A DNA stretch of 12,134 bases from Bacteroidales bacterium UBA1256. Lineage in GTDB: Bacteria > Bacteroidota > Bacteroidia > Bacteroidales > Paludibacteraceae. Below, piece after piece: positions 1-7,102 of the stretch; the stretch's first letter is position 1; each line of letters opens with the position of its first letter. The stretch spans positions 38,142 through 50,275 of the forward strand of contig DBVU01000077.1 of assembly GCA_002308195.1 (NCBI GenBank). Reading direction: 5' to 3'. Under the pieces are notes generated by a model. The model was not told where the DNA came from. It worked only from the letters and a program-made list of their open reading frames with translations, and did not search any database. Position numbers and translations under genes: made by a program.

Positions 1-33
1 TATAGGACTTGCTCTAAATCTCAAAATCTGCGG

Positions 34-65
34 CAAAAGTACTGCTTTTTTTTGACATACACAAA
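34..65 (-). promoter_or_regulatory. Leftward Bacteroidota-type promoter
   Basis: Read on the minus strand, TTTG (65-62) is followed after exactly 20 nt by TACTTTTG (41-34). This matches the Bacteroidota primary sigma consensus of a -33 TTTG and a -7 TAnnTTTG about 19-21 nt apart. Transcription would start near position 27 and run left out of the window, so its gene is not visible. It is divergent from the helicase gene at 83. The match is by eye in an AT-rich region, so chance cannot be excluded. Confidence 0.5.
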
Positions 66-82
66 TTTTTGAGGAAAAAAAA

Positions 83-1486
83 TTGCTTGAGGACTTTATA
101 ATAGGACGTATTCGGGCGGAATTGCCTTTTGAACCCAACGAGGAGAAAGAGCTATTGCTGCAAGCCTTAGGGCGATTTCTCGTATTGCGTGACGAACAGA
201 AGGCATTTATTCTTCGTGGATATGCAGGAACGGGCAAGACAAGCGTTGTGAGCGCTTTAGTCCGCGCATTAGAAAGTCTGAAGCAGCCATGCGTATTGCT
301 AGCCCCAACCGGTCGCGCAGCCAAAGTACTGAGCAGATATTCCGGTTCTGCGGCATACACAATTCACAAATATATCTACCGACAAAATCAACTGGGACTG
401 GAAGCATTTTCGCTAAGCGACAATCGTCATTCGCGGACCTTATTCATCGTGGATGAAGCATCTATGCTTAGCGGTCAACGAGATAATGGTGATTTTGGTA
501 GTGGGTGCCTGTTGGACGATTTGGTAAAGTATGTCTATAATGGGCAAGGATGCAGTCTATTGCTTTTAGGCGATGATGCCCAATTGCCGCCAGTAGGAAG
601 TATGCTAAGTCCTGCTTTGGATGAGAAACACATGAGCGGTTACGGACTGAATGTCAGTTGGTTTGCATTGAAACAAGTGGCGCGACAAGCATTGGACTCG
701 GGTATTCTGCGCGAAGCGACCAGATTGCGAGAAAACTTGGCATCGCTGGATTTGGAGCCTTCGAAACTTACAATCCTGCACAATGGTTCGGACATCATTC
801 AGCTGAAAGGCGAAGAAGTGATAGAGACTCTGGAGCAAAGTTGGCACGATGTTGGAGCTGAAGATACGCTGATTATCACACGCAGCAACAAAATGACCAA
901 TCTCTATAACCAAGGTGTTCGTGCGCGAGTTCTTTGGAAAGAAGATGAACTCTCGAATGGAGACCGAGTGATGGTGAGCAAAAACAACTATTTCTGGGCG
1001 CAAGAATACAAGGATTTGGAATTCCTGGCCAATGGTGACATGCTGGAAATCAAGCGATTGCACAATCATCATGAGATGTACGGTTTCCATTTCGCGAAAG
1101 CTAGTTTGAGAGCCGTAGATTACGACTGGGAGATAGATGCACTAGTTTGGCTAGATACACTGACGACCGATAGTCCGGAAGCCAATTATGCCCTGCAGAA
1201 AGAACTTTTTGCCCGCATAGCGGAAGATTATCCGGAGATACGAAACAGGAAAGAACTGGTGAAGAAAATCTATGAATCACCGTATTATAATGCCTTGCAA
1301 ATCCGTTTTGCATATGCCGTGACTTGCCATAAAGCGCAAGGCGGACAATGGAAACACGTATATATTGACAATGGTTTAGGAGAAGAATGGATTAGCGGTT
1401 TAGGTAAGGAAGAACGCTACGAATATCTCCGTTGGCTCTACACAGCCATTACTCGTGCCACCGAAAAAATATACTTGTTGAGATAG
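83..1486 (+). CDS. RecD/UvrD-like superfamily 1 ATP-dependent DNA helicase
   Basis: This is a 467-residue cytoplasmic helicase of the compact RecD-like type (AAA_30 N-terminal ATPase, UvrD_C_2 C-terminal half). The Walker A motif is GYAGTGKTS at residues 46-54. LLAPTGRAAKV follows, matching motif Ia, and the Walker B VDEAS is at 123-127. The C-terminal half carries VTCHKAQGGQW, typical of RecD/UvrD motif V, and YTAITRATEKIYLL at the end, with R458 as the probable arginine finger. Proteins of this type unwind DNA using ATP, but the cellular role of the stand-alone Bacteroidota form is not settled. The start is taken as TTG at 83. No in-frame ATG lies between the upstream stop (53-55) and the conserved PFEP segment, a GAGG sits 9-12 nt upstream, and the length before PFEP fits relatives. 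It stands alone before a long intergenic region. Confidence 0.9.
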   Translation: MLEDFIIGRIRAELPFEPNEEKELLLQALGRFLVLRDEQKAFILRGYAGTGKTSVVSALVRALESLKQPCVLLAPTGRAAKVLSRYSGSAAYTIHKYIYRQNQLGLEAFSLSDNRHSRTLFIVDEASMLSGQRDNGDFGSGCLLDDLVKYVYNGQGCSLLLLGDDAQLPPVGSMLSPALDEKHMSGYGLNVSWFALKQVARQALDSGILREATRLRENLASLDLEPSKLTILHNGSDIIQLKGEEVIETLEQSWHDVGAEDTLIITRSNKMTNLYNQGVRARVLWKEDELSNGDRVMVSKNNYFWAQEYKDLEFLANGDMLEIKRLHNHHEMYGFHFAKASLRAVDYDWEIDALVWLDTLTTDSPEANYALQKELFARIAEDYPEIRNRKELVKKIYESPYYNALQIRFAYAVTCHKAQGGQWKHVYIDNGLGEEWISGLGKEERYEYLRWLYTAITRATEKIYLLR

Positions 1487-1512
1487 AAAACTCGCGAAAA
1501 CGGGAGATAGTG

Positions 1513-1553
1513 CGCTCGGTAATGTCTCGTGATTGTCTCGGTAAAGTCTCGTG
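1513..1553. repeat. 11-bp phased GTCTCG array / 22-bp tandem repeat
   Basis: GTCTCG occurs at 1524-1529, 1535-1540 and 1546-1551, with a degenerate copy CGCTCG at 1513-1518. All four are spaced 11 bp apart, close to one DNA helical turn. At a larger scale this is a 17-nt direct repeat (1515-1531 and 1537-1553, 16 of 17 identical) with period 22. It lies just after the helicase stop and about 200 bp before the lipoprotein promoter. Its function is unknown; a multi-site protein-binding array or a tandem-repeat relic are both possible. Confidence 0.6.
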
Positions 1554-1600
1554 TTTACTTAGTAATAGAGTTTTCAAAATTGTTGTAATTTCGGCACGCC

Positions 1601-1619
1601 CCTTCCCCTACGGGGTGGG
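1601..1619. repeat. Short GC-rich hairpin in intergenic region
   Basis: CCCC (1605-1608) pairs with GGGG (1612-1615) across a TAC loop. After one T-T mismatch, three more pairs extend it to 1601-1619, one of them a G-T wobble. No T-run follows, so this is not an obvious terminator. It sits 15 nt before the stronger hairpin at 1634-1657 and may belong to the same transcript end. Confidence 0.35.
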
Positions 1620-1633
1620 TTCCCTCCGAAAGT

Positions 1634-1667
1634 ACGTTCGCACCTTCGAGCGAACGTCAATCTTTTT
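1634..1667 (+). terminator. Candidate intrinsic terminator after the helicase gene
   Basis: ACGTTCGC (1634-1641) and GCGAACGT (1650-1657) form a perfect 8-bp stem with an 8-nt loop. A short gap (CAA) and a T-rich run (1661-1667) follow. The structure lies about 150 nt after the helicase stop and upstream of the next promoter, which suits a terminator. The 3-nt gap before the T-run and the long distance from the stop codon weaken the call. An operator is an alternative. Confidence 0.45.
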
Positions 1668-1717
1668 AGCAAAAAAATACGCTTGTACAAGCACAGACGA
1701 TATTTTTTTACTAAAAA
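1663..1717. repeat. 55-bp inverted repeat enclosing a perfect palindrome
   Basis: The arms are 17 nt each (1663-1679 and 1701-1717) and pair at 16 of 17 positions. Between them lies the perfect 12-bp palindrome GCTTGTACAAGC (1681-1692), off-centre. The element ends just before the -33 TTG of the lipoprotein promoter. It also reuses the T-run of the hairpin at 1634-1657 as part of its left arm. It could be a regulator site, a second transcript-end structure or a small non-coding repeat dispersed in the genome. One window cannot separate these options. Confidence 0.6.
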
Positions 1718-1719
1718 TA

Positions 1720-1750
1720 TTGCACATTCCAAATTTTTGTTGTAACTTTG
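1720..1750 (+). promoter_or_regulatory. Bacteroidota promoter for the lipoprotein/OmpA unit
   Basis: TAACTTTG at 1743-1750 exactly fits the -7 consensus TAnnTTTG. A -33 TTG at 1720-1722 precedes it by 20 nt, within the normal spacing. Transcription should begin near 1757, giving a leader of about 60 nt before the ATG at 1818. The leader contains a short hairpin at 1762-1782. The inverted repeat at 1663-1717 abuts the -33 element, so a factor bound there could affect this promoter. Confidence 0.75.
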
Positions 1751-1761
1751 CAGCCGATTTT

Positions 1762-1782
1762 GTGCGCATGTATCGTGCGCGC
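1762..1782 (+). other. Leader hairpin in the lipoprotein mRNA
   Basis: GCGCA (1764-1768) pairs with TGCGC (1776-1780) over a 7-nt loop. Two further pairs, one G-T wobble, extend the stem to 1762-1782. It lies within a few nucleotides of the predicted transcript start. A 5'-terminal stem can protect an mRNA from decay, but no such role is shown here. The AT-rich stretch before the ATG at 1818 stays unpaired. Confidence 0.35.
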
Positions 1783-1817
1783 TCGCAAGAAGACAACTAA
1801 TAATATTTTGTAATACA

Positions 1818-3755
1818 ATGAAATTCAATCCCTTACGCACAATCGTAGTGCTCACATTGAGTAGCAGTCTATTGCTCGGTTGTAAGTCAAAGATTGACTT
1901 AGACAACATTGATCCGACTGCAGAAGTTCAAATGGGTGTCGCTATTCCAGTAGCCACAGCTAGTGCCACTCTCGGAGACTTCTTCGGAGACGGCAAGATG
2001 GTAGAAGACATCCAAGTTGGTACCGGTTCTAGAGCCGATGGTGGCAACGGTGTAGACAAAGGCGTTTTGTTCTACCGTTTTGTCAAGACAAATGATAAGA
2101 GTTACCACCCTATTGACCTGAAGAACTACATGCAGAACGTCAATCAGGAGTTCAAAATCAGCGACCAGTACTCCGGAACCGTTATTCCTGGCGGAGCGAC
2201 AACGGTTATTACTTTCCCGCTCGTGATGCACCTGACTGGAATTAACAACGATATGACTAACGAGCGTCTAGACAAGATGACGATTAGTGCCGCTAACTTC
2301 ATCTCCAAGATTACGCTCAAGGACTTGACTATCGCGAAAGAAGATATCCAAAAGGTAGAAATCGTGCTGCCAGGTTCGAACCGTAACGAGAGTATTGCTC
2401 CAAGCGCAAGAACACAAGGATTCTTTGAGGTGGCTGGGAATACTCCAAAGAGCGCCGACTATGCGTTTGAGGTAGAAGGTTTCCGCACACAAGGTTTTGG
2501 CGCAGAGATACCTATTGAGATAGACAATTTTGACGTTTATCTGATGAAAGTGGTCAAAGAGACCTTTAGCAACTTAACCGAAGCAACGGCCAACGCAGTA
2601 ACGGACTTGGCTTTTGACTTCAAGTTCTATCTTAAACCAAGCAGCGACATTACCATTAGCAGCACTTCCGCATTCCAATATCAATTTATCATCGACTTCT
2701 TGGAATACAAAGCCCTATATGGCTATTTTGAGCCAAGCAACCTGATGATTGACGTAGAGACAGATACTATCGGTGTAGAATGGCCCGCATGGAATCAACT
2801 GAAGAATGTACAACTGGCACTGGCAAAACCACGTATTGACTTAGCTATCACTTGTGCCGTAGCTGCTCCGCTGATGGTTAATGTTAACTCGATATACGTT
2901 GAGACTGAATCCGGCGACAGACGCGATGCTACCTTCAACGAGGCAGGCACCCAGAAAACTGTCATCTATCCGTTCTACAACGACCTCCCGATTACGGCTC
3001 CGTACGAAGAGACCGTTACCAACGAGTTCTATCTAAATGAAGAACCGGATAAAGGTAATCTGGATCAACTGTTCCTCATTCGTCCAGACTACGTACACTG
3101 GGATTACTACTTGACGATTCGTCCGGACGGCCGTTACACGCAACAACATCGTCTGACAGACAACACCATTATCCACACAGACATCACAACCACAGTACCG
3201 TTCCAGTTTATGGAAGGCATGAAAGTGGATTACACGGATACCACATCTATCAACTGGGCAGGCGTATCGCTTGATTCGCTGACCGCGAAGACCGATTTCA
3301 TCGACTCAATCGGTGCAAGCAACGTAAAACTGCGTCTGAAGATAGACAATACGATTCCTCTGGATGTCCGCTTGAAATTTGCGTTCTTGGACGACAGTGG
3401 CACTCCAATCGACCTAAGTGGTCTTGATATCACAGAAGAAGGCAAGACGGCTTCTGATTCGGTTTACATCAAGGCCGCAGAGAATGTTGAGACTGGCGGA
3501 AACGTAAGTGTGATAAGCGGTCAACAAGTACCGACAAGTACTGTAATCTGGATGAATCTGTCGGCAGAACAGTTCAACAAGATTACGCAAGCTACCAAGT
3601 TCGTCTACACTGCAACGCTGAACACAAACAGTCAGTCGTTCAGAGACAACAAGTGGGTGAACGTACGCAATGTATCGGGTCTGAAGATCCAACTGGGCGT
3701 TGCTGCTAATGTGGATGCGTTCCTCAATTTGGACGGAAAAGGAAATAACGAATAA
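1818..3755 (+). CDS. Envelope lipoprotein of unknown function, paired with OmpA protein
   Basis: This 645-residue protein starts with a lipoprotein signal peptide: charged N-terminus (K2, R7), hydrophobic core (about 8-20) and lipobox LLGC, with the lipidated cysteine at residue 22. The mature part begins CKSKIDLDNIDP, then a segment rich in small hydrophobic residues. The rest alternates short hydrophobic and polar stretches, suggesting an all-beta protein. No enzyme motif, transmembrane segment or repeat is evident. I do not recognise a named domain. The C-terminal segment (SGLKIQLGVAANVDAFLNLD) reads like a final beta sandwich. The start is supported by the signal peptide, and a consensus promoter lies upstream. 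It is 16 bp from the OmpA-family gene, so the two are probably co-transcribed and may act in one outer-membrane complex. Whether it faces the periplasm or the surface cannot be told. Confidence 0.85.
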   Translation: MKFNPLRTIVVLTLSSSLLLGCKSKIDLDNIDPTAEVQMGVAIPVATASATLGDFFGDGKMVEDIQVGTGSRADGGNGVDKGVLFYRFVKTNDKSYHPIDLKNYMQNVNQEFKISDQYSGTVIPGGATTVITFPLVMHLTGINNDMTNERLDKMTISAANFISKITLKDLTIAKEDIQKVEIVLPGSNRNESIAPSARTQGFFEVAGNTPKSADYAFEVEGFRTQGFGAEIPIEIDNFDVYLMKVVKETFSNLTEATANAVTDLAFDFKFYLKPSSDITISSTSAFQYQFIIDFLEYKALYGYFEPSNLMIDVETDTIGVEWPAWNQLKNVQLALAKPRIDLAITCAVAAPLMVNVNSIYVETESGDRRDATFNEAGTQKTVIYPFYNDLPITAPYEETVTNEFYLNEEPDKGNLDQLFLIRPDYVHWDYYLTIRPDGRYTQQHRLTDNTIIHTDITTTVPFQFMEGMKVDYTDTTSINWAGVSLDSLTAKTDFIDSIGASNVKLRLKIDNTIPLDVRLKFAFLDDSGTPIDLSGLDITEEGKTASDSVYIKAAENVETGGNVSVISGQQVPTSTVIWMNLSAEQFNKITQATKFVYTATLNTNSQSFRDNKWVNVRNVSGLKIQLGVAANVDAFLNLDGKGNNE

Positions 3756-3757
3756 AT

Positions 3758-3762
3758 AGGAG
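3758..3762 (+). promoter_or_regulatory. Ribosome binding site of the OmpA-family gene
   Basis: AGGAG ends 9 nt before the ATG at 3772. It is worth noting because the other starts here lack a clear Shine-Dalgarno sequence, as is usual in Bacteroidota. It lies in the 16-nt gap after the lipoprotein stop and supports independent, efficient translation of the second gene of the pair. Confidence 0.6.
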
Positions 3763-3771
3763 AACAGAGCT

Positions 3772-6354
3772 ATGACAACATTTTTGAAAAGAATTACACT
3801 CGGAGCAACTATTCTCCTGACGATTAGTACCGTTGTGAGCGCACAACAGGTAAACACTCTCTACTTCCTTGAGAATGCCCCTATGCGTCACACTATTAAC
3901 CCTGCATTCCAGCCGGTTAGCAATGGTTTTGTTAACTTTAGCCCGCTGGGATGGATGAACATGAGTTTTGGTAATAACTCGCTGACAATGAGCGACATAT
4001 TCTATGTTGACCCAGTGACAGGTAAGACCATTACCCCGCTCCATCCGGATGCAGACAAGCAGAAATTCCTGAAGCAATTCCGCACCATGACCTATATTAA
4101 TGGTGACATAAACCTAGGTTTGTTCAACTTTGGTTTCCGCGTTAACGATGTAGGTTATGTGACCGTTGGTGTGAATGAGCGCATCTCGATGGGCGTTACT
4201 CTGCCTAAATCGATGTTCACTTTCTTGCTAGATGGTGGCATGAAGGACCTGGACGGCGGAAAGAACTACTTTGGATTGGGCGGTCTTGGCCTTGGCGCAA
4301 CGGCTTATACAGAAGTGTCTGGAGGTTATAGTCACCAACTGAATGACCAATGGACCATCGGTGGTAAGTTCAAATTGCTGTTTGGTCAGTTCTATGCAGG
4401 ATTCAACAGTAAGAATCTAGCCATCAATGCCAGCATCGAAGAATGGGAGTTGCTTGGCAATGCTTATCTCGACGTAGCAGGTCCGGTTAGTTTTGCCAAA
4501 CTGCCTCCGATGAACAACAGAACCGTAGAAGATGTAGTAAATGATATCAAGGCTGCCGACTATAAGACAGAAGACTTCATCGACTACACTAACATTGGTT
4601 CGATGTTGACTCCTTCGGGTATTGGTGCTGCCATCGACTTCGGTTTTACTTATAAGCCTATTGAGAATCTGCAGATCTCTGCAGCTCTGACCGACCTTGG
4701 ATTCATCTATTGGTACAAAGGCAAGAAACTGAATTGCACAATAGATACCACCTTCACGGGCGTAGGAGAATTTGACTACAACGACTATGTGGATGATGAC
4801 GGCAAATTTGATGGTAACCGTTTGGCCGATACCGTTAAATCGAACCTGATGGGATTGGTTGAAGGTTTCCGCCTATATGACAACGGAAAATGCCCGGTTA
4901 AGATGCCATCCGCTCGCCTGAATATTGGCTTCGATGCTAATTTCTGGGAGAACAGAATTGGTGTGGGCATCGTTTCGGCTACACGTCTGTACAACGCTCG
5001 TCTGTACGAGGAAATCACGCTGGGTGTAGCTTTTAGACCTGTTAACTGGTTCAATATTGCAGCCTCCTACTCCTTCATGGACAATGGTAAATTCAGCAAT
5101 ATCGGTGCGGGTATCAGCTTGATGCCATACGACGGAGTCAACATGACCCTGACAATGGACTACATGCCAACATCGTATGCGGCAGCCAATATCAATGGTC
5201 AACAGAAATATGTTATTCCAGACAAGATGAAGATGTTCAACATCGCTCTTGGCTTCTCTATCTGTTGGGGTAGCAACCGCAAGGATAAAGATAAAGATGG
5301 TGTATGGGACAAACTGGATCTGTGTCCGGATACTCCGCGTGGCGTATTGGTTGACTCTGTTGGTTGTCCGTTGGATGAGGACCATGACGGTGTACCTGAT
5401 TATCTCGACCACTGTCTGGGAACGCCTGCAGCTGCTATCGGGTTTGTTGACTCGGTAGGTTGTATGTTGGATACCGACGGTGATGGCATAGAAGACTATC
5501 GTGACGAATGTCCGAATACTCCGGAAGCCGCTTGGGGCAAGGTTGACTCGGTTGGTTGTCCGTTGGACACCGATGGTGATGGAGTACCTGATTATCTGGA
5601 TGAATGTCCGAATACTCCGGAAGCTGCTTATGGCATGATTGACCAGAAGGGTTGTCCGTTGGATCTGGATGGTGATGGAGTACCTGACTATAAGGATGCT
5701 TGTCCTGGCACGCCAGAGGCTGCATGGGGTCAAGTAGACTCGCTGGGTTGCCCGCTTGATACAGATAAGGACGGTGTTCCAGATTATATCGATGAATGTC
5801 CGAATACTCCGGAGCAAGCCATCGGTCACGTAGATGCTAAGGGTTGTGAACTGGATAGCGATGGTGACGGTGTACCTGATTATCTGGATGAATGTCCGAT
5901 GGTAGCAGGTGTGAAGGAGAACAAGGGTTGTCCGGAAGTAAAACGCGAAGTACGTCAATTGCTGCAAAAGGCAATGCAAGGTATCGAGTTTGAGACCGGT
6001 AAGGCAGCTATCAAGAAGAAATCCTTCCCTCTGTTGAACCAAATTGCAGCAATCTTTGTTGAGAACGGCAATTATATCGTTGAGGTTCAAGGTCACACAG
6101 ACAACGTAGGTAAGGCAGAACTGAATAAGAAACTGTCTGAGCAACGTGCTAACTCCGTAATGAAGTACTTGATCAGCCAAGGCGTGCCTGAGGATCGTCT
6201 AAGCGCACATGGTTATGGAATGGAAGTGCCTATTGCCGACAACAAGACAAAGGCTGGCCGTGCTAAGAACCGTCGTGTAGAGTTCAAGATCAGCTTCGAG
6301 GAAGTACACTACGAGACCGTTCTTGACCACGCAGATCCTCAACCTGCCCAATAA
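3772..6354 (+). CDS. OmpA-family outer-membrane protein: DUF5723-like barrel, TSP3 repeats, peptidoglycan-binding domain
   Basis: This 860-residue protein has a signal peptide (residues 1-24, cleavage likely VSA|QQ). Residues 25 to about 495 resemble the Bacteroidota DUF5723 family, with many glycine/aromatic strands that look like an outer-membrane barrel. About 503-723 hold seven calcium-binding thrombospondin type-3 units (DxDGVPDYxDxCP), each with two cysteines. About 724-848 are an OmpA C-terminal domain: GHTDNVG at 774-780 with D777, and NRRVEF at 833-838. D777 and one of the two arginines fit the residues that bind diaminopimelate in peptidoglycan. A 12-residue tail follows. The protein should tie the outer membrane to the cell wall, with the TSP3 rod as periplasmic spacer. 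It differs from the short-barrel OmpA by its much larger N-terminal domain. Its partner is probably the lipoprotein just upstream. Confidence 0.88.
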   Translation: MTTFLKRITLGATILLTISTVVSAQQVNTLYFLENAPMRHTINPAFQPVSNGFVNFSPLGWMNMSFGNNSLTMSDIFYVDPVTGKTITPLHPDADKQKFLKQFRTMTYINGDINLGLFNFGFRVNDVGYVTVGVNERISMGVTLPKSMFTFLLDGGMKDLDGGKNYFGLGGLGLGATAYTEVSGGYSHQLNDQWTIGGKFKLLFGQFYAGFNSKNLAINASIEEWELLGNAYLDVAGPVSFAKLPPMNNRTVEDVVNDIKAADYKTEDFIDYTNIGSMLTPSGIGAAIDFGFTYKPIENLQISAALTDLGFIYWYKGKKLNCTIDTTFTGVGEFDYNDYVDDDGKFDGNRLADTVKSNLMGLVEGFRLYDNGKCPVKMPSARLNIGFDANFWENRIGVGIVSATRLYNARLYEEITLGVAFRPVNWFNIAASYSFMDNGKFSNIGAGISLMPYDGVNMTLTMDYMPTSYAAANINGQQKYVIPDKMKMFNIALGFSICWGSNRKDKDKDGVWDKLDLCPDTPRGVLVDSVGCPLDEDHDGVPDYLDHCLGTPAAAIGFVDSVGCMLDTDGDGIEDYRDECPNTPEAAWGKVDSVGCPLDTDGDGVPDYLDECPNTPEAAYGMIDQKGCPLDLDGDGVPDYKDACPGTPEAAWGQVDSLGCPLDTDKDGVPDYIDECPNTPEQAIGHVDAKGCELDSDGDGVPDYLDECPMVAGVKENKGCPEVKREVRQLLQKAMQGIEFETGKAAIKKKSFPLLNQIAAIFVENGNYIVEVQGHTDNVGKAELNKKLSEQRANSVMKYLISQGVPEDRLSAHGYGMEVPIADNKTKAGRAKNRRVEFKISFEEVHYETVLDHADPQPAQ
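5284..5940 (+). repeat. Seven TSP3 calcium-binding repeats
   Basis: Seven tandem units are present. The first is 30 residues, five are 32 residues (96 bp) and the last is a shortened 27. The core is DxDGxxDYxDxCPxTP...DSxGCPLD. The third, fourth and sixth units share the protein stretch DECPNTPE and near-identical DNA around it, which suggests recent duplication or gene conversion. The aspartates bind calcium in known TSP3 domains, and the cysteines are expected to form disulfides. Confidence 0.85.
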
Positions 6355-6380
6355 GTCATTAATAACAAAACATATATTTT

Positions 6381-7100
6381 ATGGGACGCGCATTTGAATA
6401 TCGCAAAGCAACTAAACTGAAAAGATGGGGACATATGTCCCGCACATTTACCAAACTGGGAAAAGAAATCACTATTGCTGCTCGTGAGGGCGGTGCCGAT
6501 CCTGATTCTAATCCTCGTCTGCGTACGCTGATTCAGCAGTGTAAGCGCGAGAACATGCCAAAGGACAATATTGATCGCGCCATTAAGAAAGCGACCGATA
6601 AATCGTCTGAGGGATACAAGGAAATCAATTACGAAGGATACGGTCCACACGGCATAGCTATCTTTGTGGAAACGGCGACTGACAACCACATGCGTACAGT
6701 AGCCAATATCCGCTCCTACTTCACCAAATTCGGTGGTACGCTAGGCACCCAAGGCTCGCTACAGTTCTTGTTCGACCGCAAAGCATGCTTCACTGTAACA
6801 ATGAAGGATGGCATCGATTTGGATGAACTGGAGTTGGAATTGATTGATTTTGGTGTAGAGGAACTCGGTGTAGATGAGGAAGAGAACACCATCGTGATCT
6901 ACTCGGACTTCAACGAAGCCATTAACATGCAGAAATATCTGGAGGAAAATGGCTTTGAGATTCAATCCTGTGAGTTTGTTCGTATTCCTAACGACACCAA
7001 ACAATTGCCAGAAGAACAACGTGAATCGGTACAGAAACTCATCGATAAGATTGAGGAAGATGAAGATGTACAAAACGTATTCACCAATCTGGCTGATTAA
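6381..7100 (+). CDS. yebC: YebC/PmpR family protein (TACO1-type translation factor)
   Basis: This 239-residue cytoplasmic protein matches the YebC/TACO1 family along its length. It has the Bacteroidota-type N-terminus MGRAFEYRKATKLKRWGHM, then ARxFTKLGKEI-like, NPRLRTLIQ, KRENMPKDNIDRAIKK, YEGYGPHGIAIFVE, TDNHMRTVANIRSYF and the acidic C-terminal part ending DEDVQNVFTNL. Family members were first described as DNA-binding regulators. Later work links TACO1 and bacterial YebC to easing translation of proline-rich stretches, so the role here should be taken as translational or regulatory. It starts 26 nt after the OmpA gene stop, with no clear terminator or promoter in the gap, so read-through from upstream is possible. 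Only 2 nt separate its stop from rsmG, which suggests co-transcription. Confidence 0.95.
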   Translation: MGRAFEYRKATKLKRWGHMSRTFTKLGKEITIAAREGGADPDSNPRLRTLIQQCKRENMPKDNIDRAIKKATDKSSEGYKEINYEGYGPHGIAIFVETATDNHMRTVANIRSYFTKFGGTLGTQGSLQFLFDRKACFTVTMKDGIDLDELELELIDFGVEELGVDEEENTIVIYSDFNEAINMQKYLEENGFEIQSCEFVRIPNDTKQLPEEQRESVQKLIDKIEEDEDVQNVFTNLAD

Positions 7101-7102
7101 TC

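Noticed and set aside
52..57. TTGACA, an E. coli-type -35 box, before the helicase
   Set aside because: No matching -10 lies at the right distance, and Bacteroidota primary promoters use a different consensus. The match is probably chance in AT-rich DNA.
1432..1800. 122-residue plus-strand frame across the intergenic region
   Set aside because: It starts inside the helicase gene and runs through the hairpins, inverted repeat and promoter. Its composition is not protein-like and no family is recognisable.
1487..1817. Possible insertion sequence or MITE in the intergenic region
   Set aside because: Inverted repeats are present but no transposase, no flanking target-site duplication and no element-wide terminal repeats were seen.
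1574..1909. Minus-strand frames of 62-111 residues in the 1487-1817 gap
   Set aside because: They read the inverted repeat and promoter backwards and run into the lipoprotein gene, with no start context or recognisable motif.
4873..6180. 435-residue minus-strand open frame opposite the OmpA gene
   Set aside because: It is antisense to a clear OmpA-family gene. Its length comes from the repeated TSP3 codons, which lack stops in this reverse frame. The product is a low-complexity I/R/T repeat with no recognisable fold.
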